NCBI GenBank assembly: GCA_017623475.1
Contig: JAGAPC010000038.1
Coordinates: forward strand, 22,595 to 86,594
Source: Clostridia bacterium
GTDB taxonomy: Bacteria; Bacillota; Clostridia; Oscillospirales; UBA644
Length of the DNA stretch: 64,000 nucleotides
Direction: 5' to 3'
This document shows, one piece after another, positions 7,798-17,596 of the stretch. The notes beneath the pieces are model-generated. The model was not told where the DNA came from. It saw nothing but the letters and a program-made list of their open reading frames with translations, and did no database searches. Within the stretch, counting starts at the first letter, position 1. Each line of letters begins with the position of its first letter. The position numbers were made by a program, and so were the translations under genes.

Positions 7798-9045
7798 TTA
7801 AATCCGTTGAATCTTCGCGCCTAATTGGGTCAAAACGTCCTCAGGGCGCTCGTATCCGCGGTCAATATGATAAATATCGGAAATTTCGGTAACGCCTTCG
7901 GCGGCAAGGGCGGCGATCATCAGGGCGGCACCTCCCCGCAGATCCGTTGCCTGAACGGGAGCGCCTTTTAACCGCTTTACCCCTTCCACCACGGCAACGC
8001 GGCCTTCGGGCGTAATATTTGCCCCCATCCGTTGCAGCTCGGAAATGTGCTTATAACGGTTTTCGAAGATCGTTTCTACGAATACGGTGCTTCCCTTTGC
8101 CACACACATCAGCCCCATAAAGGGCGCTTGCGCGTCGGTGGGAAAGCCCGGATAGGGCATGGTTCGAATCCGTCGGGCGGATTTTAAAAAATCGCAGGAG
8201 ATCCGAAGATAATCTCCTCGTTCTTCGATCTCGCAGCCTGCTTGACGAAGGGCGGAGAGCAACGCCGTATTGTGCCGTGGGCAGGTGTTTCGCAGCAGGG
8301 CGTTTCCACGGGTTGCGGCAACGGCGCAAAGATAGGTGGCGGTAACGATGCGGTCGGGAATTACCCGATGATGACAGCCGGTCAAAGAATCCACGCCGCA
8401 GATCACCACGGTGCTGGAGCCTGCGCCGGACACCGAAGCGCCCATCTCGTTGAGAAAATTCTGCAGATCCTCAATTTCCGGCTCCCGTGCGGCGTTGGTA
8501 ATGACGGTCGTTCCCCTTGCCCGAACGGCGGCAAGCATGATATTTTCCGTCGCGCCGACGCTGGGAAACGCCAAGGGGATTTCGCACCCCTGCAGGGTTT
8601 GACCGTTACAAAACAGGCTTCCGAATTCCTCGCGGATGGCAACGCCCATTTTTTCAAAGGCGGACAGGTGAAGATCAATGGGGCGAGGTCCCAACTCACA
8701 ACCGCCGGGGAAAGAGATCACGGCTTTTCCGTGCCGAGACAACAAAGCCCCCAGAAATATGACGGAAGACCTCATTTTTCGCATTAAAGAGTCCGGAATT
8801 TCGTAATCCAATACGTTGCGGCAATCCACCCAAACGGTATTTCCCCGATGCTTTACCTGGGCGCCGAGGGTCTTCAGAATCTCCAACGCCGTATGGGTAT
8901 CGCTGATATCGGGACAGTTTTCGATCACACATTCTCCATCGGCGACCAGGGTTGCCGCCATGATGGGAAGAATACTGTTTTTTGCACCTTGAATATCAAT
9001 CACTCCGCAAAGGGAATTTCCTCCCTCGATCCGGAACTTCGGCAT
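7798..9045 (-). CDS. murA: UDP-N-acetylglucosamine 1-carboxyvinyltransferase
   Basis: A 415-residue EPSP-synthase-fold enzyme that transfers enolpyruvate from PEP to UDP-GlcNAc, the first committed step of peptidoglycan synthesis. The catalytic cysteine is C116 in FPGGCELGPRPIDLH, the residue fosfomycin alkylates, so the enzyme should be fosfomycin-sensitive by this criterion. The N-terminal GAKNSILPIMAA motif binds substrate. Length is normal. It sits between murG and divIB in the dcw cluster. Many Firmicutes have a second copy, murAB; only this one is in the window. Confidence 0.96.
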   Translation of the reverse strand: MPKFRIEGGNSLCGVIDIQGAKNSILPIMAATLVADGECVIENCPDISDTHTALEILKTLGAQVKHRGNTVWVDCRNVLDYEIPDSLMRKMRSSVIFLGALLSRHGKAVISFPGGCELGPRPIDLHLSAFEKMGVAIREEFGSLFCNGQTLQGCEIPLAFPSVGATENIMLAAVRARGTTVITNAAREPEIEDLQNFLNEMGASVSGAGSSTVVICGVDSLTGCHHRVIPDRIVTATYLCAVAATRGNALLRNTCPRHNTALLSALRQAGCEIEERGDYLRISCDFLKSARRIRTMPYPGFPTDAQAPFMGLMCVAKGSTVFVETIFENRYKHISELQRMGANITPEGRVAVVEGVKRLKGAPVQATDLRGGAALMIAALAAEGVTEISDIYHIDRGYERPEDVLTQLGAKIQRI

Positions 9046-9107
9046 AATATGTACCCCTTTTTTCGGAATTCATTCCATACTATGCCAAAGCGGTAAAAAG
9101 GTGCAGG

Positions 9108-10217
9108 TCAGTTCAATAAGGCTTCGATCTCGTCGCAAATGCGGGCGGTTGCCGCAGGGTGGGCAAGGGTTTTGGTTGCCCGTTCCATATCGCAGAGCCG
9201 TCCCCGATCAAAGACCAGATCGCAAAGGGTGGCGTATAATACCTCGCCGGTCAGCTCCGATTCCTCCAAGAGAACCGCAGCCCCGATATCGGAATAGGTT
9301 TTTGCGTTGAAAAACTGATGATTTTCCGTCACGTTGGGCGAAGGAATCAGAATGGAGGGCTTGCCCAACGCCGCAAGCTCCGTCAAGGTCATGGCTCCGG
9401 AACGGGCAATTACCACGTCGGCGGCCGCCATGCGAAGGGGCATATCGTAAATATATTCCTGAACCTGAATTCGGGGACAGGAGGAAAGGATCTCTTTTAA
9501 CGCCTCGCAAACGTGGGAATAGTCCCTTGCGGCGCCGTGATAGAGCGTCATGGCGTTTTCGGGGGCGGCAAGGCGGGCAAGGTCGATAAAGGTATCGTTG
9601 ATCCGCCGTGCGCCGAGGCTTCCGCCGTAAGAAAGAACGTAAGCCTCGTCGGGGGCGATGCCCAGCGTTTTACGGGCTTCTTCCTTCGTGATTTTAAGGA
9701 ATTCTTCCTTGACCGGATTTCCGATAACGGTGCATTTTTCGGGGTCACATTTGAGGGGGCGCGCCAAGGGGAAGCTGAGAAGAACCCGATCCACCTTGGT
9801 CGAAAGCATCTTGGTGGTAACGCCGGCAAAGGCGTTTTGCTCGTGAATGAGAGTTCGGCATTTCATCCGCGCCGCTTCGGACAAAACCGGGGCGCTGACG
9901 TATCCCCCCGTGCCGATGACCACATCGGGCTGAAATTCCCGAATCACGTCCCGAACCTTTCGGCGGGCGGCAAGGTATTTGGAAACCGCAGAAATATTAT
10001 GCTTGATCGCCTCCGGAGAAAAGCTGCGGCGAAGCCCGGAGACCTGAATGGTTTTAAAATCAAACCCTGCCCGGGGAACCAAATCCGCCTCCAGATGATC
10101 GGCAGTCCCCATAAACAGGAATTCGCCGTCGGGGTGGCGGCGGCGCAATTCCCCCGCAATCGCAAGGGCGGGGTTAATATGCCCGGAGGTACCTCCGCAA
10201 GCAAAAAGAAATTTCAT
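9108..10217 (-). CDS. murG: Lipid II synthase MurG
   Basis: A 369-residue GT-B glycosyltransferase that adds GlcNAc from UDP-GlcNAc to lipid I on the inner face of the membrane. The N-terminal glycine-rich loop CGGTSGHINPALA and the second-domain motifs YGGSLGARRIND and VIARSGAMTLTELAALGKPSILIP (shortened pieces of the donor site) are present. Normal length. It starts 3 bases after the ftsW stop, with AGAGG upstream, so the two are coupled. No anomalies seen. Confidence 0.96.
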   Translation of the reverse strand: MKFLFACGGTSGHINPALAIAGELRRRHPDGEFLFMGTADHLEADLVPRAGFDFKTIQVSGLRRSFSPEAIKHNISAVSKYLAARRKVRDVIREFQPDVVIGTGGYVSAPVLSEAARMKCRTLIHEQNAFAGVTTKMLSTKVDRVLLSFPLARPLKCDPEKCTVIGNPVKEEFLKITKEEARKTLGIAPDEAYVLSYGGSLGARRINDTFIDLARLAAPENAMTLYHGAARDYSHVCEALKEILSSCPRIQVQEYIYDMPLRMAAADVVIARSGAMTLTELAALGKPSILIPSPNVTENHQFFNAKTYSDIGAAVLLEESELTGEVLYATLCDLVFDRGRLCDMERATKTLAHPAATARICDEIEALLN

Positions 10218-10220
10218 AAA

Positions 10221-11411
10221 TTACGCCTCTTTTCGGGAAGAGAGCTTCCGTCTCGTTCCGTTATTTTCTTGTTCCGTATCCTTGATGGGCGCGTCCTTTT
10301 CCAGCGCCGCGTGCCTTGAGATCTGTAGTACGATCCCCATTTCTCCCAACAAAACCACCAGCGCCGTTCCGCCGTAGCTGAAGAAGGGAAGGGAAATACC
10401 GGTAACGGGGAACGCCCCGGAAACCACGGCGATGTTAAAGATGGTCTGAACCGCAAGACGGGAGATGATCCCGACGACGATGAGAGAGGAAAATTTATCG
10501 GGTGCCTTGGACGCGATATAAAATCCGCGGACGATAACGAAGGCGAAGATCCCCAAAACGAGAACGGCGGCGATCCAGCCCATTTCTTCACAGAAGACCG
10601 AGAAAATAAAGTCGTTTTGAGGCTCCGGCAGGTACAGATATTTCTGTCGGCTATTGCCGTAGCCAAGCCCGGTCAATCCTCCGGAGCCGATGGCGTACAG
10701 AGATTGCAACGCCTGATATCCGTTTCCGGTGGGATCTAATTCCGGATGTAACCAATATTCAATCCGTTTTTGCATATACTCTTCGCTGAAATACAGCGCA
10801 ATCGCCCCTGCGGCGCAGACCAGCCCGACGGGAACCAAATACAGTACGTTTGCACCGGCGGCGATAATCATCATCAGTCCGATGGAAGCCACGAGAATGG
10901 CTCCGGAAAGGTGGGGCTCGATCCCAACCAAAAGGGCACAGACCCCGAAGATCACACCGGGAAATACGATGCCGCGCCAAAAGTTGCGGATGCGAAGCTT
11001 CGGATTGGAAAGATAAGCGGCAAGAAGAAGAATGACCGCCACTTTAGCAAATTCCGAGGGCTGGAATTGGAACGATCCGATATAAAGCCAGCGCTTCTCC
11101 GTATCGTTACTCAAAAACAGAACCGCACCGAGAAGCACGACGCAGATGCCGTACAGCAGGGGGGCAAGCTTTTTGTAGAAACGGTAGGGAAACCAGGAGG
11201 CGATCGCCATACCGCCCAATCCGATGGCGGCAAAAATCCCCTGTCGGGAGATATAGTAATAACTGTTTCCGGTTTTTTGCAGAGCCTTGGCATAACCGGC
11301 GGAATACAACGTGGCAAGGCCGATTGCCAAAAGAAGCAGAACGCCGACGAGAAAAGGCAGATCCACACCGGTCAATCGGCGGGATCGGGAAGAAAAGAAA
11401 CCCTTTTTCAT
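10221..11411 (-). CDS. ftsW: SEDS-family septal glycosyltransferase FtsW/SpoVE
   Basis: A 396-residue polytopic membrane protein of the SEDS family (about ten helices), which polymerises lipid II together with a class B PBP. Family motifs include the extracellular DFIFSVFCEEMGW segment and the C-terminal LPFFSYGGTALV. The N-terminus is short and basic; a basic, Lys/Arg-rich tail follows the last helix. Its place between mraY and murG and near the pbp gene points to FtsW (division) or the related SpoVE (spore cortex); sequence alone does not separate these. murD, often found just before it, is missing. Confidence 0.93.
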   Translation of the reverse strand: MKKGFFSSRSRRLTGVDLPFLVGVLLLLAIGLATLYSAGYAKALQKTGNSYYYISRQGIFAAIGLGGMAIASWFPYRFYKKLAPLLYGICVVLLGAVLFLSNDTEKRWLYIGSFQFQPSEFAKVAVILLLAAYLSNPKLRIRNFWRGIVFPGVIFGVCALLVGIEPHLSGAILVASIGLMMIIAAGANVLYLVPVGLVCAAGAIALYFSEEYMQKRIEYWLHPELDPTGNGYQALQSLYAIGSGGLTGLGYGNSRQKYLYLPEPQNDFIFSVFCEEMGWIAAVLVLGIFAFVIVRGFYIASKAPDKFSSLIVVGIISRLAVQTIFNIAVVSGAFPVTGISLPFFSYGGTALVVLLGEMGIVLQISRHAALEKDAPIKDTEQENNGTRRKLSSRKEA

Positions 11412-11438
11412 GCCAAAACTCCTTTCGATAAAATATAA

Positions 11439-12458
11439 TTATGCAAAATACGCAAAGACCCAAATCATAACCAGCGCGCAAGCCAACAGAGAGCATCCGC
11501 CGAACATGAGGCAGATCTGCCGTTCCGAATAGCCGCTTAATTCAAAGCTATGGTGAATGGGGGTCATTTTAAAGAAGCGCTTTCCGTGGGTAAGCTTGAA
11601 ATAGGTCACCTGGATCATGACCGAGAGCGCCTCGCAGAAATAGACGATTCCGACCAACAGAATAACCAGGGGCATATCCAACGCAAAGGACAAGCCAACG
11701 ACCATCGAGCCGAGGAAGAAGGATCCCGTATCGCCCATCATGATTTTGGAAGGATACCAATTATACACCAGATACGCCGCGCAAGAGCCCAGAAGGCACG
11801 CCGCCAGCACCGAAACGTCGGTCAGCTTCATCAATGCCGCGGTGACGCAGAAAAAGGCGGCAACGGGAAGGGTTACGGTGGTGCAAAGTCCATCGACGCC
11901 GTCGGTCAGATTGACCGCGTTGACAAAGCCCACAATCAGTAAAATCGCAATTACGTAATAGAGAACGGAGAAATTCCAAACCGCACCGAAGATGGGGATC
12001 AGAAGCGAGGTGGAAAATCCGTTCCGCGCCCCCATATAAAGAAGGAAGGCGATGCACAGAATCCCCTGGAAAATCACCTTTTGGGTGGGGGTCAGTCCGT
12101 CGTTGTGCTTCCGACGGATCTTGGTCATATCGTCGGCAAAGCCGATCATCGAAAACAGAACGGAGAAGATCAGCACCGTCATGGCGACGGAGGGACCTTG
12201 GAAATCGATCAACGTCTCCCCTTCTTTGTAAAATTTAAAGCCGAAAAAGAGGAAGGAAACCACGGTGGAAAGGATAAAGGCAAGACCGCCCATGGTGGGA
12301 GTTCCTTGCTTTTTCTTGTGCCAGGAGGGACCGTCCTGGATCAGAATCTGCTGACCGAATTTCAATCGGCGCAAAATGGGAATCAGCAAAGGAATTGCGA
12401 TCAGACCGATCACCAAAGCGCAAACGAATCCGAGAATTACGTACAGAGTATCGGGCAT
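11439..12458 (-). CDS. mraY: Phospho-MurNAc-pentapeptide translocase MraY
   Basis: A 339-residue polytopic membrane enzyme that moves phospho-MurNAc-pentapeptide from UDP onto undecaprenyl phosphate, making lipid I. Catalytic signatures are present: FADDMTKI near residue 125, NLTDGVDGL with its metal-binding aspartates, and the HHSFELSGYSE loop near the C-terminus. The early KKQGTPTMGG motif is also typical. It begins immediately after murF stops (no gap), so translation is coupled. Length is normal for the family. Confidence 0.96.
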   Translation of the reverse strand: MPDTLYVILGFVCALVIGLIAIPLLIPILRRLKFGQQILIQDGPSWHKKKQGTPTMGGLAFILSTVVSFLFFGFKFYKEGETLIDFQGPSVAMTVLIFSVLFSMIGFADDMTKIRRKHNDGLTPTQKVIFQGILCIAFLLYMGARNGFSTSLLIPIFGAVWNFSVLYYVIAILLIVGFVNAVNLTDGVDGLCTTVTLPVAAFFCVTAALMKLTDVSVLAACLLGSCAAYLVYNWYPSKIMMGDTGSFFLGSMVVGLSFALDMPLVILLVGIVYFCEALSVMIQVTYFKLTHGKRFFKMTPIHHSFELSGYSERQICLMFGGCSLLACALVMIWVFAYFA

Positions 12459-13817
12459 TTATACGTCCTCCTGCTCTTTTTTATCATTCAAAAAACATTC
12501 AATTACCTTTTCCGCGTGCATTCCGCGGCTTGCCTTGAACAGGATCACGTCGTCGGGACGGGCGACCAGCTTCAGATTGACCGCCGCATCCTCCGGGGTA
12601 CGGCAGGGAATCCGTTGGGGAACGCCGGCAAGATTTGCGCCTTCCAGGTAATCCTCCGCAAAATCGCCGTAAGCGATCAGGACGGAAATCCCCTCCAGAA
12701 GCTCGCCGACCTGCTTATGGAATTCCTTCGATCCTTCGCCCAACTCCAGCATATCTCCCAACACGGCGATCTTCCGTCCCGGCTTGCTTTTCAGCACGTC
12801 GATGGACGCCTTCATGGAGGTGGGAGAAGCGTTGTAGCAATCTTCAATCAGCGTCATGCCGTTTTCCTTGCGGATATTCTGACGCATGGGGGCTTTTTCC
12901 ATTCGGCGAAGTCCTTCTCCGATGGAGGAAAGATCCATTCCGCAGAGAACCCCGACGGCAATCGCCGCCAAGGCGTTATATACGTTATGAATGCCGTCAA
13001 TGGCAAGCTGTACGTCCAGATCTCCGAGGGGAGTTTTTGCGGTAAAGGAAACGCCCTCGCTGAGAACGGCGACGTTGTAGGCGTAATAATCGTATTCCGG
13101 ATGATTCAAGCCGTAAAGCACCCGTTTTTGCTTGGTATCGGAGACGGTGGCAAGGAAGGGATCGTCTCCGTTAATGACCAAAACGCCTTCGTCGGTCATG
13201 CCGTCGGCGATTTCCATTTTTGCCTTCAAGATGCCCTCTTGAGAGCCCAGATATTCAATATGGCACATTCCGATATTGGTCAGAACGCCGATATCGGGGC
13301 GGGCGATGAGGGAAAGCTCGGAAATCTCCCCGAAATTGCACATTCCCATTTCGGTCACCGCCATTTTGTCGGTGGGGGCAACGTGGAGAAGGGTCAAGGG
13401 CAAGCCCGTTTCGCTGTTCATGTTTCCCTGGGTTTTATAAGTGGGGAAGGATTGGGACAGAACGGCGGAAATAAATTCCTTCGTGGTGGTCTTCCCGACG
13501 CTTCCCGTGACGGCAACCACCTTCAGATCGGGGCGGGTGCGGTACCAGGATGCAAAATCCTGCAGGGCTTTCAGCGTATCGGGAACGAGAACCCGCGGGA
13601 GATCGGAAGAAACCTCCCGATCGATCAAAAGGGCGGAAACGCCGTTCTGCGCGGCTTGTTCGATAAAATCGTGTCCGTCAACCCGGGCGCCCTTCAGGCA
13701 AATAAACAGATCCCCCGTCTTTCCCTTGCGGGAGTCAATACAAAAATCAGAGAATTCGCCGTCGCGCAGGCATTTTCCGCCGACGATCTTGGCAAATTCG
13801 GACAAACGAAAGGTCAT
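12459..13817 (-). CDS. murF: UDP-MurNAc-tripeptide-D-Ala-D-Ala ligase
   Basis: A 452-residue Mur ligase that adds D-alanyl-D-alanine to UDP-MurNAc-tripeptide. It has the three-domain layout: an N-terminal substrate domain, the ATP-binding central domain with GSVGKTTTKE (P-loop, about residue 107), and a C-terminal domain with EDCYNASPTSMKA. It is read directly after murE (stop and start adjacent, TAAATG) with GAAGAGGGAT as RBS inside the end of murE. Normal length and order for the dcw cluster. Confidence 0.96.
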   Translation of the reverse strand: MTFRLSEFAKIVGGKCLRDGEFSDFCIDSRKGKTGDLFICLKGARVDGHDFIEQAAQNGVSALLIDREVSSDLPRVLVPDTLKALQDFASWYRTRPDLKVVAVTGSVGKTTTKEFISAVLSQSFPTYKTQGNMNSETGLPLTLLHVAPTDKMAVTEMGMCNFGEISELSLIARPDIGVLTNIGMCHIEYLGSQEGILKAKMEIADGMTDEGVLVINGDDPFLATVSDTKQKRVLYGLNHPEYDYYAYNVAVLSEGVSFTAKTPLGDLDVQLAIDGIHNVYNALAAIAVGVLCGMDLSSIGEGLRRMEKAPMRQNIRKENGMTLIEDCYNASPTSMKASIDVLKSKPGRKIAVLGDMLELGEGSKEFHKQVGELLEGISVLIAYGDFAEDYLEGANLAGVPQRIPCRTPEDAAVNLKLVARPDDVILFKASRGMHAEKVIECFLNDKKEQEDV

Positions 13818-15248
13818 TTAATATCCCTCTTCCTTGAGAATTTCACGTGCAATTTCACGCTCGTCGTAATGAATTACCCGATCGGAAAAGACCTGCCAGG
13901 TTTCATGCCCCTTTCCGGCAAGCAGAACGGTATCCCCCGGCGCTGCGGATTGGATGGCAACACGAATGGCTTGGGTACGGTCCGGAATGATCCGATATTC
14001 GTCACCCTGAACGCCGCAGACGATCTGACGGATAATTTCTTCCGGATCCTCGGAGCGTGGATTGTCGGAGGTAATCAGCGAAAGATCCGCCCATCGGGTG
14101 GCAATCCGTCCCATTTCGGGGCGTTTGCTTTGATCCCGATCGCCGCCGCAACCAAATACGGCGATGATTCTTCCGGCGGTGGTTTCCCGAAGGGATCGGA
14201 GCACGTTTTCCAATCCGTCGGGAGTATGAGCGTAATCAATAAGCAGGCGGAAGGGCAAATCGTTGCGGATCGGCTCTAACCTGCCCGGAACTCCGGGGAA
14301 GGAAGAAAGAGCGCGAACGCAGACGTCAAGATCCAAATCCAGACATTCCGCCGCGGCAAGAGCCGCCAAAGAATTATAAATACTGAACCGCCCCCAGACC
14401 GGAAGAAACACTTCCCGACGTCCGGAGGGGGAACATTCAAGATAAGAAACCCCTTCCCCGGTCATATAGACCCGGCTTGCCCGAAAATCGGCGGGATGAG
14501 AGGCTGAAAAGGACAAGGCTCCGGGGCAGGCTAAAAAGGGGGCGGCATAATCGCTGTCGGCGTTAATCAGCCCCTTGCGACATTGAGAAAACAACTTTAA
14601 TTTTGCATCCCGATAGGCTTGCATCGAACCGTGGTAATCCAAATGATCCACCGTAAGGTTCGTAAAAATTCCCAATTCAAATTCGATCCCCGCGGTGCGG
14701 GATTGATCGAGGGATTGGGAGGAAACCTCCATAACGGTATGGGTACATCCGTGGCGCTTTGCCTCCGCAAAAATACGGTGCAGCGTGGACGGATCGGGGG
14801 TGGTAAGCGCGGATTTTCTGCCTCCGCTTCCGTCGTCGGTACAGACGGTACCGATCAATCCGGTTTTGACGCCGCAGGCGCGAAGACAATGATCCAGCAT
14901 ATAGGCGGTGGATGTTTTTCCGTTGGTGCCGGTAATTCCGATCAACCTTAAATCCTTGGAGGGATTTCCGTAAAAATTTCCGCAAAGCAACGCGAAGGCG
15001 CTACGGGGATCGGGGACCCGAAAGGTCGGGATCGGCAACGGCGGCGTTTGTGCAGAAACGACTGCCGCGCAAGCTCCTTTTGCGACCGCTTCGGACAGAA
15101 ATTGATGTCCGTCGGTGCTTCTGCCGGGAATGGCAACGAATAACGCGCCGGGAATCACCCGACTGCTGACGTCGGTGACGAGGGAAATTTCCAGATCCTC
15201 AAAGGGGGTGCAGGAAAACACGGAGGACGCTAATAAAGACAGCTTCAC
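13818..15248 (-). CDS. murE: UDP-MurNAc-dipeptide ligase MurE
   Basis: A 476-residue Mur ligase that adds the third amino acid of the stem peptide. The P-loop is GTNGKTSTAYM and the cofactor/substrate region HTVMEVSSQSLDQ is typical. The C-terminal motif SDNPRSEDP matches the DNPR form that goes with meso-diaminopimelate rather than lysine, so a DAP-type wall is inferred. The start is GTG, preceded at about ten bases by AAAGG. Length is normal. It lies between the pbp and murF genes. Confidence 0.95.
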   Translation of the reverse strand: MKLSLLASSVFSCTPFEDLEISLVTDVSSRVIPGALFVAIPGRSTDGHQFLSEAVAKGACAAVVSAQTPPLPIPTFRVPDPRSAFALLCGNFYGNPSKDLRLIGITGTNGKTSTAYMLDHCLRACGVKTGLIGTVCTDDGSGGRKSALTTPDPSTLHRIFAEAKRHGCTHTVMEVSSQSLDQSRTAGIEFELGIFTNLTVDHLDYHGSMQAYRDAKLKLFSQCRKGLINADSDYAAPFLACPGALSFSASHPADFRASRVYMTGEGVSYLECSPSGRREVFLPVWGRFSIYNSLAALAAAECLDLDLDVCVRALSSFPGVPGRLEPIRNDLPFRLLIDYAHTPDGLENVLRSLRETTAGRIIAVFGCGGDRDQSKRPEMGRIATRWADLSLITSDNPRSEDPEEIIRQIVCGVQGDEYRIIPDRTQAIRVAIQSAAPGDTVLLAGKGHETWQVFSDRVIHYDEREIAREILKEEGY

Positions 15249-15301
15249 AGACCATCAACCTTTCCGAACGTGATAAAAAATTCAACGTCCGGAATGAGGG
15301 A

Positions 15302-17512
15302 TCATTCCTGCTTCTGCCCTTCGAACTTGACGGTAATCAAAGTTCCTTTTTTCACGACCGTACCCTTTGCGATACTTTGGCTGACGGCGACGGTGGTGGA
15401 ATAATTCAGATTATCGCCCACGACCTTAATGTTCAAGCCTGCCTGCTGGAGCAAGGAGTTACATTCGGCGGCGGTCTTCCCTTTCAGATCGGGAACGGAG
15501 GTATTCTTTTCCACGTTTCCGTTGGAATCGGTGTAGATCAACACCGTATTCCCGCTGCAAAGAAGCGTTTGCGCCGCAGGAAGCTGGGAGGAAACCTTTT
15601 CTCCGTCGCCGATGATCTTTGCGATCAGACCGGCGTCCGAGATTGCGGCAGCGGCGTCGGAAACCGACATACCGGAAACCGAGGGAACTAACACGGAGGT
15701 AACGGCACCGCCGTCCTCGTAATCGGGCTCGATGTTCAGATATTCCAAACATTCGCCCATAATATCACGTCCCAAGGGGGCCGCGATATAAGAACCGTAT
15801 TGAACGTAGGAGTTGGGTTCGTCAACCATGACGAGAATGGCAATTTCCGGATCGTCCGCCGGAGCGAAGCAAACGTAGGAGGCGATGACCTTTTGCTCTC
15901 CGTATTCGCCGCCCTCCATCTTTTGGGAGGTACCGGTCTTTCCGCAGATGCGGTAGCCCTTCAGATAGCCGGTTTTCCCTTTGACGACGGTGTATTCCAG
16001 GAAATCCCGAAGGGTTTCACAGGTAGATTCGGAAACGATCTGATTGACCGCCTGGGGTTCGTTTTGCAAAACGATATTACCGTCCTGATCCACGACGCGG
16101 TCAAGAATATAAGGCTTCATGTAAGTACCGCCGTTGGCAATGGCGCTTACTGCGGTGATCAACTGCATGGGAGTGATCTGGAAGGTCTGACCAAAGGAAG
16201 AAGAATAAAGATTCCAGCGGGTCATTTCGTCTTCCTCAAAGAAAATACCGGAAACCTCGCCGGGAAGCCCGACGCCGGTCTTCTGCTGAAAACCGAAAAG
16301 AGTAAAATATTTGTAGAAACGATCGACGCCTACCCGATCGGCAACCTGGACGAAAACCACGTTGCAGGAATTTGCCATCGCATCCTTGAAGGTCTCCGGA
16401 CCGTGCGCCTTTTTTCCGGCACAATGGTAGGTAATCGCCCCCATGTCGATCTGACTGCTGCAATAGAAGGTTTCGGACAGGGGAACGAGGTTTTCCTCCA
16501 ACGCCATGGCGGCGGTAAAGATCTTAAAGGTCGAACCCGGATCGTACTGTTCGGTAATAATCTTGTTCTTTCGGTATTCCAACTGTTTTTTCGTATAGGC
16601 GGCTTTGTATTCCTCGCTGTTTTCTTCATACGAAGCCAAAAGTTTTTCCAAGGTCATTTCATCGTTGATGGTGAAAGGATCGTTCAGATCGTAATCCGGT
16701 TTGGAGGACATGGCAAGCACGGCGCCGGTCTTGACGTTCATGATCACGCCGCCGATGCGGGATTGGACGTTATGCTCCACCCGGGTATTGGAAATGTGCT
16801 TTTCCAAAATATATTGCAGCTGAACGTCGGTGGTAAGATACAGATCGTATCCGTCCACCGCATCCTGATAGGATTCGTATTCGTAGGGCATGGCAGAGCC
16901 CTTGGCGGTGCGCACGGCGGTAATTTTCCCGGGGGTTCCGGAAAGATAGGAATCGTAGTAATATTCCAACCCTTCCAAGCCCTGGTTATCCGAGCCGACG
17001 AATCCAACGACGGTGGAAAGCAGGTTTTTATAAGGATAATACCGTTTGGTATCTTCGCTGACCCAAACGATCGTTTTATATTCTTTGTGTTCGGTGAGCC
17101 ATTGGGTGACCTTGTCAGCATCTTCCTTTTCGATCCGACGCTTCACCGCAAGATACTGACTGTTCTTTTGGGTATTATTGTAAACCGTTTCGTAGTTCAA
17201 TCCCAGCGCTTCCGAAAGAAAGGTGGCAACCTCAACGCGATCTTCCTCGTCGGTCAGCTGGGCGGGCGCCATCAATACCTGATAGGCGGTGGCGCTGACG
17301 GCAAGATCCACGCCGTTGACGTCCTTGATCGAGCCGCGGTCGGGATCGACGGTAATTTCCCAGGTTTGCTGATCCAGCGCAAGGCTTTCGTATTTATCGT
17401 GCTGAATGACCTGCAAATAAAAAAGCCATCCCGCCAGACCGAGAAACACTGCCCCGAAGATCATGGGGAAGAGATAACGGATAACTCGGTTGTTTTTGGA
17501 TGGCATATTCAT
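15302..17512 (-). CDS. Class B penicillin-binding protein with two PASTA repeats (Pbp2B/SpoVD-like)
   Basis: A 736-residue transpeptidase that cross-links septal (or spore) peptidoglycan. A cytoplasmic stub and one membrane helix (about residues 12-33) precede the PBP dimerisation domain (RGSIKDVNGVDLAVS). Catalytic motifs of the penicillin-binding fold follow: SxxK at 327-330 (STFK), SxN at 382-384 (SCN) and KTG at 525-527. Two PASTA repeats occupy about residues 600-735. Two PASTA repeats resemble division PBP2B of Bacillus; SpoVD usually has one. The position between ftsL and murE supports a divisome role. The MPSKN methionine two codons in is an alternative start. Confidence 0.93.
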   Translation of the reverse strand: MNMPSKNNRVIRYLFPMIFGAVFLGLAGWLFYLQVIQHDKYESLALDQQTWEITVDPDRGSIKDVNGVDLAVSATAYQVLMAPAQLTDEEDRVEVATFLSEALGLNYETVYNNTQKNSQYLAVKRRIEKEDADKVTQWLTEHKEYKTIVWVSEDTKRYYPYKNLLSTVVGFVGSDNQGLEGLEYYYDSYLSGTPGKITAVRTAKGSAMPYEYESYQDAVDGYDLYLTTDVQLQYILEKHISNTRVEHNVQSRIGGVIMNVKTGAVLAMSSKPDYDLNDPFTINDEMTLEKLLASYEENSEEYKAAYTKKQLEYRKNKIITEQYDPGSTFKIFTAAMALEENLVPLSETFYCSSQIDMGAITYHCAGKKAHGPETFKDAMANSCNVVFVQVADRVGVDRFYKYFTLFGFQQKTGVGLPGEVSGIFFEEDEMTRWNLYSSSFGQTFQITPMQLITAVSAIANGGTYMKPYILDRVVDQDGNIVLQNEPQAVNQIVSESTCETLRDFLEYTVVKGKTGYLKGYRICGKTGTSQKMEGGEYGEQKVIASYVCFAPADDPEIAILVMVDEPNSYVQYGSYIAAPLGRDIMGECLEYLNIEPDYEDGGAVTSVLVPSVSGMSVSDAAAAISDAGLIAKIIGDGEKVSSQLPAAQTLLCSGNTVLIYTDSNGNVEKNTSVPDLKGKTAAECNSLLQQAGLNIKVVGDNLNYSTTVAVSQSIAKGTVVKKGTLITVKFEGQKQE

Positions 17513-17596
17513 GACAGGGATCCTTTCTCATCCGCAAAGCCGCGAAAACAAAGTAATGGCACAAACATTATATTCCCGCGGTGCAAGGAGCAGAAC

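Noticed and set aside
12081..14279. Long open frame (732 codons) antisense to murF/murE/mraY
   Set aside because: It lies wholly opposite well-supported genes, has low-complexity His/Gly-rich composition and no RBS. Similar long antisense frames at 15800-18118, 29924-31990, 34040-35701, 24090-25646 and 60159-61535 are codon-bias mirrors.
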